A stretch of DNA of 64,000 nucleotides. It comes from Colwellia sp. GTDB lineage: Bacteria; Pseudomonadota; Gammaproteobacteria; Enterobacterales; Alteromonadaceae. The notes beneath the pieces are model-generated. The model saw nothing but the letters and a program-made list of their open reading frames with translations. It was not told where the DNA came from and did not search any database. The position numbers were made by a program, and so were the translations under genes. This document shows, one piece after another, positions 53,890 through 61,815 of this stretch; the first letter of the stretch is position 1, and each line of letters starts with the position of its first letter. Where the stretch lies: NCBI GenBank assembly GCA_013215655.1, contig JABSOX010000011.1:75024-139023 (forward strand), written 5' to 3'.

Positions 53890-54053
53890 AAAGTTTCCCT
53901 TAAGGTGGTATCAAACATTGTCAGCTTTTAGCGAGCCGTTGACCTAAAGAGCAGCCAATAGCTAACGTCGCCAATGCGCAGCAAGCATCCATCTCAGAAG
54001 AGCTTTTCTTACGAACGATTTGTGCCTTAAAATAGTCCTTAAGGGCAAACTTT
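53890..54053. mobile_element. Non-autonomous inverted-repeat element (MITE-like)
   Basis: AAAGTTTCCCTTAAGG (53890-53905) and its near-perfect inverse (54037-54053, one extra C) bound a 164-bp stretch with more GC than its flanks and no frame. It lies in the 501-bp gap 53814-54314, which otherwise holds only the promoter of the next gene. Confidence 0.5.
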
Positions 54054-54314
54054 ATTGTCGCTCTACAATTTTGTAGATGTAGTTTTATTTTTCAAGAATT
54101 ACACCGATAACTCGGCATTGATGGCCATTAAAAGGCAGATAACGAGATCATCATCTAAGCTTCCTTTTTCAAATATGTTGATGCGATAGCAAGCAAAAAC
54201 TAACTCCAAAGATCAACAGACCCTAGCTAAATGACAAAAAACTTAATTTATTTTAACCCTTTTTATCACCTCACTCGTTTATAACAATAACATCCCCATT
54301 AATTTGAGACGATT

Positions 54315-56084
54315 ATGAAAACACTCTTTAGCATTTCCCTGATCAGTACCGCTTTATTATTAAGTGGTTGTGCACAAGAAAAAGACCTCGAAACAAGCAA
54401 GGAATCGAGTAATGACAAACAGGAAACAGTGATAGTTGATCAAAAACAACGTGCCGATAATAATAACCAACAAATAATGGTTGAAAACATAACAGTGCAA
54501 CCTACGAGACAAAAACTCATTACTACACAAATAAGCTACGCACCGTTGTCAGTAAACAAATATCGAGCTGGGGGACAAGACGTTCAAATGCCTCCCGCAC
54601 ATTTTATCAATGAAGCAAACAATAACGAAAAATATTCTCATCAGGAATCTAATGGCACCATATTAGTCAATGAACAACCCGTTTCAACATTTTCCATTGA
54701 TGTCGACACCGCGGCTTACGCTAATGTTCGACGACTACTTAATCAAGGTAAATTACCTCAACACGATGTGGTTCGAGTCGAAGAGTTAGTTAATTATTTT
54801 TCTTACGACTACCCTACTCCCACAAAGCAGCCATTTTCGGTTTATAGCGAAATCGGCCCCAGTCCTTACAATGCTGATAAGTATTTATTACATCTTGGTA
54901 TTAAAGGTAAAGCGGTTCCTAAAACAGGGCGACCAGCCGCCAATTTAGTCTTTTTGGTCGATGTTTCTGGATCAATGAATAATGCCAATAAAATCGGCCT
55001 ATTAAAAAATGCCTTAAAAATGCTAACGAATCAATTAAATCAGGATGATAGTGTTGCCATTGTCGTATATGCAGGAGCCGCTGGCGTGGTATTAAAACCC
55101 ACTAAAGGGGACAATAAACCGGCAATAATCGACGCGCTTTGTAAACTTTCGGTGGGTGGTTCAACAAATGGTGGTGCGGGAATTGAAGCAGCTTATCGGT
55201 TAGCACAACAATCCTTTATTAAAGGTGGCATTAATCGAATAATGTTAGCAACAGATGGCGACTTTAATGTTGGCACCATTAACAATCAAGCCTTAAAAAA
55301 CCTGATTGAAAACAAACGAAAGTCAGGTATCGATTTATCCATATTAGGCTTTGGCGTAGGTAACTATAATGATGAATTAATGCAGCAACTTGCCCAAACG
55401 GGCAATGGTAATGCTTATTACATTGATAATTTACATGAAGCGAGAAAAGTATTAGTAGAAGAGTTGTCATCGACACTATTTACTATTGCCAAAGATGTCA
55501 AAATTCAAGTTGAATTTAACCCTAATATCGTCAGTGAATACCGCTTAATTGGTTATGAAACCCGCGCGCTTAAACGTGAAGATTTTAATAACGATAAAGT
55601 TGATGCTGGTGATATTGGCGCTGGACATACAGTAACAGCGATCTATGAAATAAGCCTTACCAATGGAAAAAATAAAGCCAATGACACATTACGTTATCAA
55701 ACTCAAAATACAACGCATAAAACCACAGCTAAAAACCAAAATGAATTTGCCTTCTTGCGTTTACGCTATAAAACACCTACAGAAAAGAGTAGTCGATTAA
55801 TAGAAGTGCCACTGTTAAAAAGTGATATTATTGAATCGATAGCAACAACCAGTAATAGTTATAAATTTTCAGCAGCAGTCGCAGGTTTTGCCCAGTTGTT
55901 GCGTGGTGGTGAAAACCTTTCGACAATGAATAAAAAAGATGTCATCGACCTAGCCCAACAAGGTAGAGGCGAAGATCTTCATGGTTATCGAGGAGAGTTC
56001 ATAAATATGGTTAAACTTGCACAAGCTTTATCACCACAACTTAGTATTGATAATGGTGCCAATAATGCTGTCGGTCATAAGTAA
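54315..56084 (+). CDS. VWA-domain lipoprotein (YfbK-like)
   Basis: 589 residues. Lipobox LSGC at Cys19. The YfbK-type N-terminal domain precedes the VWA (FSIDVDTAAYANVRRLLNQG, VRVEELVNYFSYDYPTP); the VWA holds the MIDAS motif DVSGSMN near residue 219, Thr in NGGAGIEA and DG in LATDGDFNVG; a DUF3520-like C-terminal domain follows. Metal-dependent adhesion or protein contact at the membrane. It is followed by an ECF sigma and an anti-sigma gene (21-bp and overlapping junctions), a combination frequent in Alteromonadales. It may report on surface or secretion status. Confidence 0.93.
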   Translation: MKTLFSISLISTALLLSGCAQEKDLETSKESSNDKQETVIVDQKQRADNNNQQIMVENITVQPTRQKLITTQISYAPLSVNKYRAGGQDVQMPPAHFINEANNNEKYSHQESNGTILVNEQPVSTFSIDVDTAAYANVRRLLNQGKLPQHDVVRVEELVNYFSYDYPTPTKQPFSVYSEIGPSPYNADKYLLHLGIKGKAVPKTGRPAANLVFLVDVSGSMNNANKIGLLKNALKMLTNQLNQDDSVAIVVYAGAAGVVLKPTKGDNKPAIIDALCKLSVGGSTNGGAGIEAAYRLAQQSFIKGGINRIMLATDGDFNVGTINNQALKNLIENKRKSGIDLSILGFGVGNYNDELMQQLAQTGNGNAYYIDNLHEARKVLVEELSSTLFTIAKDVKIQVEFNPNIVSEYRLIGYETRALKREDFNNDKVDAGDIGAGHTVTAIYEISLTNGKNKANDTLRYQTQNTTHKTTAKNQNEFAFLRLRYKTPTEKSSRLIEVPLLKSDIIESIATTSNSYKFSAAVAGFAQLLRGGENLSTMNKKDVIDLAQQGRGEDLHGYRGEFINMVKLAQALSPQLSIDNGANNAVGHK

Positions 56085-56105
56085 AGTCCTTAGGTTCTGC
56101 CATTA

Positions 56106-56714
56106 ATGACCCAAACGGAATTCACTATTCATAATACTGAAAATAATACCGACAAAAAGCTTATCGACCATGAAGTCACGGATGAGGCGCTGATGATCAC
56201 CTATGCCAAAGGTGATGCATCAGCATTTGAACAACTTTATCAGAGGCATAAACGCGTGATTTTTCATTTTTTTATCAAACAAGGATTATCAACCGCCATC
56301 GCCGAAGAGTTATGTCATGATACTTGGCTGAAGTTAATAAATGCTCGGGAAACTTATCAAATTAGCGCAAAATTTAGAACTTACTTATTTACCATTGCCC
56401 GCAATACATTAATAGATCATAAAAATAAAAAAAGTAGTCAAAAAGAAGAAACTCATGCCGATTTATCAGAAACGGCAATGGCCTTTAATAAAACAGAGAT
56501 AAGTAACCAACAAAGACAATTGGCACAGGCGCTGAAAGCCAATATTGCCGCATTGCCTATTGAGCAACGCGAGGTGTTTTTGTTAAAACAAGAAATAGGC
56601 TTTAGCATCGAACAAATTGCCGAAATTACTACGCAGCATAAAGAAAAAGTTAAAAGCAGTTGGCGATACGCATTACAACGTCTACGCAAGGGGTTATCTG
56701 ACTATGTCATCTAA
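56106..56714 (+). CDS. ECF-type RNA polymerase sigma factor
   Basis: 202 residues: region 2 (GDASAFEQLYQRHKRVIFHF, CHDTWLKLI, FRTYLFTIARNTLIDH) and region 4 (LPIEQREVFLLKQEIGFSIEQIAE). It has an N-terminal extension of about 30 residues. A membrane anti-sigma-like protein follows, overlapping by 11 bp, and is probably its inhibitor. Its own promoter likely lies ahead of the VWA gene. The regulon is unknown. Confidence 0.93.
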   Translation: MTQTEFTIHNTENNTDKKLIDHEVTDEALMITYAKGDASAFEQLYQRHKRVIFHFFIKQGLSTAIAEELCHDTWLKLINARETYQISAKFRTYLFTIARNTLIDHKNKKSSQKEETHADLSETAMAFNKTEISNQQRQLAQALKANIAALPIEQREVFLLKQEIGFSIEQIAEITTQHKEKVKSSWRYALQRLRKGLSDYVI

Positions 56715-57648
56715 GCCAACTAAGCCAACAAGCCATGATCAGCAACAAACTCAGATGCAAGAAGATGAGGTGTTTATCAATGCCTTATATCAACAACTTC
56801 CACCTGATGAAGAGCAACAGCCTAGTGAATTTTTAGATAAGCGTATTATAAAAGCGGCTTATCAAGCGGTTGCGCCAGAGCCAACTAAAATTGGCAAGAA
56901 AAAAATCACCTGGTTTCATTCCCTAGCAACAGCCGCGTCTTTAACTTTAGTGATCAGCTTAGTTGTTCAGCAACAAAACCAAATTTTACCCTCAGTAGAT
57001 ACAAGTACCAACTTAGTCAGTAACTCACAAAAAGATAAACAAAGCAGTGATGATGAGATGATGATCGTCGAGGCAGTTGCAGCATTCTCAGCTGCTAAAC
57101 CAATGATGGATAATGAAATAACCAACGATGGTTATGCTACCACACAACATGATAAACAAATGACTATTGCTCAACCCATTACTGCAACAAAAAGTACGAT
57201 AAAACAACAACGTGCCTTAACAAAGTCTCTTACACCGGCACCTCTTACATCAATAATAATGGCGGTAAAAAATCAATCGCCTAAAATAGAAAATAAAAGC
57301 TACCAACCAGCAGCTAAAATACAGCAAATAAGCCAAACAGAATTTGCCGCGGCTAAACGTTCCTCACCAGTGAAAGGTGCCACTGCACAAAGACTTACCA
57401 TTGCCCAATACCAGCTTTACACAGTACAAAACACTCAGTTTAGTGCAGAAAACAAGCTAATGTGGTCACTCAACAATGAACAAGCCGATAGCTATTACAT
57501 CACTATTTATCTTCCCGATAACAATACGGCGAGTTATCGATTAGCAAAAACGCAATTTAAACTAAACGTTTTATCGGTTAAGACTCACGATAGACACATA
57601 CTTAATAAGCGAATATTTTCAAAAATCATCTTAAAAAATGATCAATAA
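56704..57648 (+). CDS. probable membrane anti-sigma factor with long periplasmic domain
   Basis: 314 residues. The start at ATG 56704 (AAGGGG upstream) overlaps the sigma stop. Residues 1-75 are cytoplasmic (INALYQQLPPDEEQQPSEFLDKRI, consistent with a short sigma-binding helix); one membrane helix near 80-98 (HSLATAASLTLVISLVV); then a Gln/Thr/Lys-rich periplasmic part to 314 with no recognised domain. The gene arrangement makes it an anti-sigma; no zinc (ZAS) motif is visible. Confidence 0.75.
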   Translation: MSSKPTKPTSHDQQQTQMQEDEVFINALYQQLPPDEEQQPSEFLDKRIIKAAYQAVAPEPTKIGKKKITWFHSLATAASLTLVISLVVQQQNQILPSVDTSTNLVSNSQKDKQSSDDEMMIVEAVAAFSAAKPMMDNEITNDGYATTQHDKQMTIAQPITATKSTIKQQRALTKSLTPAPLTSIIMAVKNQSPKIENKSYQPAAKIQQISQTEFAAAKRSSPVKGATAQRLTIAQYQLYTVQNTQFSAENKLMWSLNNEQADSYYITIYLPDNNTASYRLAKTQFKLNVLSVKTHDRHILNKRIFSKIILKNDQ

Positions 57649-57752
57649 TACTTGTCATAAATGTTATTGGTTTGCTCGTGCAGGAATTGGTTTAATTTGA
57701 TATTTGTGAACTTAAATGAAGATATTTTGCACTAGTTGTATTGATGATACAC

Positions 57753-59954
57753 CTACTTCAACATCACTATGTCGTGGTTAATGGCAACAAACTGGCTAAG
57801 CAATAGTTGGTTGCCTTTCAACCCACTGACCTTCCAGGAAAATGCTTTAAGGGGTATTATTGGTTTTATAAACCGCCCCGCTAGATTGTACTGATTCAAT
57901 ATATAGCTATTCTGATCAACACTATAAATAAACTGTTCACTAATGAATAAAGCCTTACCATTTAATTCGGAGAGTTGTTTTATTTCGGCATTTTCCTTAT
58001 TCAAAGAACGAGTAAATACCTCTCCGTTAGCATTGCTATAGATCAGTTGGCTGTGGTGAACCCATGCTGCTTCAACCTGATTGACTGCAAAAGCGCTTAG
58101 CTTATTTTGGTCAAGATCCAAGTGATACAAGCCTCCGGGCTGAGGGTCATTTAACGCGACTAAAAATTGATTTTCAGCATACCAAGACAACATGGAATAA
58201 AGTGGTTTTTCGGTGTGATAGAACTGCACTTCTCCATTTAAATCTGCAATGGCGAGTCTATCATCAGATACCCATGCCAAATGTTCACCATCTGGTGACC
58301 AGCTAAAATTTTGGATACTGCTTTGTGATGAGATAAAGCTTAATTGAGAAGCCTGCCCCTGACCCTTCGATTTATGCCAAAGCCAAAGCTGATCTTGTCC
58401 GCTACGATCAGAAATAAAAGCGATGTAATCACCATTGGGCTGATACTGTGGATTTCTATCTTGAGCGGCAGAACGTACTAAACCTGAGAGTGCTAGCATC
58501 GGGATGCTTAACTCTTGTTTCAACTCTGATTTAAGATCTGATTTAAGCTCTGATTTAAGCTCTGAACCAGCCTGAGTTACCAGTTTATCTGCTAGGATAA
58601 TTTGGACTATATCGATATCTTTTTTACCTTTCACACCCAGTAAATTATGAGATTGCGGATGCTTAACTACTGAGATCAAGTTGCTTTCTGGTGTTTTAAT
58701 TGCTTGTAGTTGCCCATTAAAATCGATCCGGTAGAGCCTGTTATTACTGGTAGCCAGCAAATATTCTCCCTGCGGTTCAAAGTCGGCTGCAAAAGTCTGA
58801 TTTTGGCTCATCCCCTGCTCTAGTTGGATCTTTTCACGACTCAGCAATTGACCCTTTTCATCTAACATTTCCAGTAAATTATTAGAATACTTGTCGCGGC
58901 TAATTATAACAAAACGTTTGTTCAGTGGATCATAGTCAAAATGATAGATGTACTGTTCTTTTGAAGCATAAAGAGAAGTGAGTTTTTTACTTAAATCATC
59001 GTAATGTATTAACTGATAACGTCCGTCATTATACTGCAAAAATGCATATTGATGATTTGACAATGCTTTTGGATTTTCCAACCTCTCTGCCTGGCATTGA
59101 TGACGAAAGCTAGGCATTTGTGGGGCTGACAACGCTAAAGCAAAATCTAAAGTCGCTATATTCCAGCACAATTGATTGCCGGTTTGTTTTAGTTGATTTC
59201 TACTTGATTGTTCACAATTATTTTTAGCTGCAAATACTAATTCCCTGCCGTTACTTGTAAAGCTCATCGCACCATAGGAGCCTGACTGAGCAGTTAATCG
59301 GCTTTCTTTGCCACTAGCCATATGTTTTGCCCATAAGTGGCTTTTACACGAACCCGCATCACGATTAAACACCAGATACTTTGCTTTTGCACTAAACAGG
59401 GCGTGAGTTTCATAGGCATCAGTCTGAGTTAATTGATCAATTTGCGTATATTGATTTGGTAGTTCGTTCAACCAAAATACCTTCCTTGCGACTATAAACG
59501 CCAAAACTGAGAAGATTAATAAGGGGATAGCAAATTTAATCCAACCCGCTTTATGTTGTTGCTCACTTGATTTCGTTGCTGAATCGTTTTCTTTAGTTAG
59601 CGGTTCGCTAATCGCCTGCAAGTCTATTAAAGGTTGCCAGCGAACTTCAGCAATCAGACGATAGCCAATTCTAGGATGGGTGGTGATTATGGTGGGAGCT
59701 TTGGCATCGTCTGCTAATACTTTGCGCAAAATCGCAATGCAACGTTGCAATGCATTAGGCACCACTTCAGTACCCTGCCAGACATGATCCATAATTTCCT
59801 TATGAGTCACCACTTTATTTTGACGTTTAGCTAATAACAATAATACCTGTAAAACCTTGGGTTCAACCTGAGTCTGGCATCCATCTTTTATCACCACAGA
59901 GCGGGACAGATCAATTTGAAAATCCGTAATATAGAATATGTTCTGCTCTGCCAT
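57753..59954 (-). CDS. membrane-bound winged-helix regulator (CadC/ToxR-like) with periplasmic beta-propeller
   Basis: 733 residues. Winged helix at 1-105 (VEPKVLQVLLLLAKRQ, IMDHVWQGTEVVPNALQRCI, HPRIGYRLIAEV), membrane helix near 140-160, then TolB/WD40-like blades (SPDGEHLAWVSDDRLAI, YQPNGDYIAFISDRSGQDQ). The architecture is the same as at 31946-34120. It carries a run of short acidic/Lys repeats at about residues 466-481, encoded by a 12-bp tandem repeat. Divergent from the metallo-beta-lactamase-fold gene (211-bp spacer), its likely target. Confidence 0.88.
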   Translation of the reverse strand: MAEQNIFYITDFQIDLSRSVVIKDGCQTQVEPKVLQVLLLLAKRQNKVVTHKEIMDHVWQGTEVVPNALQRCIAILRKVLADDAKAPTIITTHPRIGYRLIAEVRWQPLIDLQAISEPLTKENDSATKSSEQQHKAGWIKFAIPLLIFSVLAFIVARKVFWLNELPNQYTQIDQLTQTDAYETHALFSAKAKYLVFNRDAGSCKSHLWAKHMASGKESRLTAQSGSYGAMSFTSNGRELVFAAKNNCEQSSRNQLKQTGNQLCWNIATLDFALALSAPQMPSFRHQCQAERLENPKALSNHQYAFLQYNDGRYQLIHYDDLSKKLTSLYASKEQYIYHFDYDPLNKRFVIISRDKYSNNLLEMLDEKGQLLSREKIQLEQGMSQNQTFAADFEPQGEYLLATSNNRLYRIDFNGQLQAIKTPESNLISVVKHPQSHNLLGVKGKKDIDIVQIILADKLVTQAGSELKSELKSDLKSELKQELSIPMLALSGLVRSAAQDRNPQYQPNGDYIAFISDRSGQDQLWLWHKSKGQGQASQLSFISSQSSIQNFSWSPDGEHLAWVSDDRLAIADLNGEVQFYHTEKPLYSMLSWYAENQFLVALNDPQPGGLYHLDLDQNKLSAFAVNQVEAAWVHHSQLIYSNANGEVFTRSLNKENAEIKQLSELNGKALFISEQFIYSVDQNSYILNQYNLAGRFIKPIIPLKAFSWKVSGLKGNQLLLSQFVAINHDIVMLK
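58525..58560 (-). repeat. 12-bp tandem repeat inside the propeller regulator gene
   Basis: Three full copies of TCTGATTTAAGM plus partial ones either side, in frame, giving repeats of SELK/SDLK in the protein. Copy number could change by slippage without shifting the frame. Confidence 0.75.
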
Positions 59955-60165
59955 TTTGAACCAAGGGTAATTTTCTCGAGATCTAAATTTTATGATTAGT
60001 TGGCTAGGCTGTCGAGTGCTAGCTTGTAAAAATACGTCGAACGGTACAATTTACGGGACATCAGCAATTCATCAGCATTTCATCAGTCCGCCTTTGTTGC
60101 CATCAGAGCCTACAATTTAGTTTAATACTAAGCTTATGAACACAACATCCTAAAGGTAAATTTTA

Positions 60166-61725
60166 ATGGGCTATAAAAAAACGACTTTGCAACAGCTAAA
60201 GCTAGGAGCATTAATATTGCTGTTATTAAACTTCAGCTCAGAATTAGTTGCCGGTGAAAAAGAGAATGGCATTATCAATAAGGCCATTGAAGCCTATGGC
60301 GATGATAAGTTGATACAACTGCAAAGCCTGAAATTTACAGATAACATCAAGAATTTTTCCATCGGGCAAAGCGGTCACTCGGCTCAAGGTCCGATGATCA
60401 TGCAATTGAACAATAATGAGATTGAAATAAGCTTAGATTTAACCAACAAGCGAAAAGTATTTAAACGAGCAACAACAAGGTTAGTATGGGGTCATGGTAC
60501 TGATATGCCGACAGCAGCCCATCAAATTTTTATAGATGGCAAAGGTTATGTTGTGGATCACGGTTTACAACAATACCGATTAGTAAAAGGCATCAACTAT
60601 GACAATGCCGATGTTGGTTTTAGTCAATTACTAGATCCACTGATCATCAGACAGCTAGCCACAGACCGAGACCACAGCCAATGGATAGATACTGCTTACA
60701 TACAAGGTCAGGCCCACGATGTACTGACGGTGAACGCAGGTACTAAACAGGAATATACGGTCTACCTCAATCAAAAAAACGGCTATTTAACTCGTATGCT
60801 AAAAAAACGAGGGCAACAGACCCGCAGTTATGACTTTATGGACCATCAACAGACACAAGGCATCACTTGGGCCAAACAAATGTTTGTCAGTACGGCAGAG
60901 CAAGCGATCTACCATACAGACTCTAGGAAACTCAGCTTTAATTCAGTGAAAGACAATCAATTCGACATTCCCTCTGGCTACAAGCCGCAAACAAAAAAAC
61001 GATTTTTTGATGTTTCACAGCTAACGATTAGGCAATTAGCCAAAGATGTTTATTTTGTCGGCCAAGGTTGGGGATATACCTTGTTTATTGATGCAGGTGA
61101 TCACTACATTTCAGCCGGAGCTTGGGGACAAGAAAATAATTCGCAGGCTTGGCAACAAGGATTAAACTTACTAAGAAAAACTACGGGCAACAACAAACCA
61201 GTAACGCAACACCTTGTTAGTCATCATCATAATGATCATATGTCAGGACTTAGCAATATTGTTAAACGAGGCGCAAATTTAATCATTCATCCAACAGATA
61301 TATCGGCCGTAAATAAACACCTACAACAGCCATTAGCCGATAATCGCTTTGTGCCAATAACAGAGACGAGCTATTTAGCTGATGGTAAAATTATGTTATT
61401 TGATGTACCAAACGGTCACGCCAGTCATAATTTAGTGATTTATCTACCACAGTACAAACTACTCTTCACGGAAGATATGTTTGGCAGTGGTTATCAAGTT
61501 GAATTTGGCTCTCCAAATGGTTGGCCAAGTGTAGACACCTATCAGAGACTTGATAGTTTAACGAATAAAATCAATAAATTGGGACTGGAAGTAGAGCAAT
61601 ACGTATCATCCCATCACGGTAGAATATTAAGCCAAGTAGAAATAGATAAAGCCCAGTCGATAAGCCGCCCCTCCAAAGAAGAGCTAGTGAACCGATTGTT
61701 TTCTCATAATACCGAGTTGAATTAG
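60166..61725 (+). CDS. secreted metallo-beta-lactamase-fold hydrolase
   Basis: 519 residues. Signal peptide to about residue 29; an N-terminal beta-rich domain (30-275) is followed by an MBL fold with metal ligands in SHHHNDHMSG (His353, His355, Asp357, His358), the third His in NGHASH, Asp437 in TEDM, and a final His in SSHHGR. All zinc ligands are present, so activity is plausible. Similarity is to the broad group of sulfatase- or lactonase-like MBL proteins; beta-lactamase action is not indicated. AAGG precedes ATG 60166. Regulated probably by the divergent propeller protein. Confidence 0.88.
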   Translation: MGYKKTTLQQLKLGALILLLLNFSSELVAGEKENGIINKAIEAYGDDKLIQLQSLKFTDNIKNFSIGQSGHSAQGPMIMQLNNNEIEISLDLTNKRKVFKRATTRLVWGHGTDMPTAAHQIFIDGKGYVVDHGLQQYRLVKGINYDNADVGFSQLLDPLIIRQLATDRDHSQWIDTAYIQGQAHDVLTVNAGTKQEYTVYLNQKNGYLTRMLKKRGQQTRSYDFMDHQQTQGITWAKQMFVSTAEQAIYHTDSRKLSFNSVKDNQFDIPSGYKPQTKKRFFDVSQLTIRQLAKDVYFVGQGWGYTLFIDAGDHYISAGAWGQENNSQAWQQGLNLLRKTTGNNKPVTQHLVSHHHNDHMSGLSNIVKRGANLIIHPTDISAVNKHLQQPLADNRFVPITETSYLADGKIMLFDVPNGHASHNLVIYLPQYKLLFTEDMFGSGYQVEFGSPNGWPSVDTYQRLDSLTNKINKLGLEVEQYVSSHHGRILSQVEIDKAQSISRPSKEELVNRLFSHNTELN

Positions 61726-61740
61726 CAACTTACCTTTGAT

Positions 61741-61769
61741 CTTTCAACTTGTTATAAGTTGAAAGGTCT
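61741..61769. terminator. Terminator hairpin after the MBL hydrolase
   Basis: Ten-base stem CTTTCAACTT / AAGTTGAAAG with a five-base loop and a short T tract, 16 bases past the stop codon; convergent with the next gene. Confidence 0.75.
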
Positions 61770-61815
61770 TTTGTATTAAGCTATTCCAAGTGAGGATAAA
61801 CAAAATTTTGCTTCT

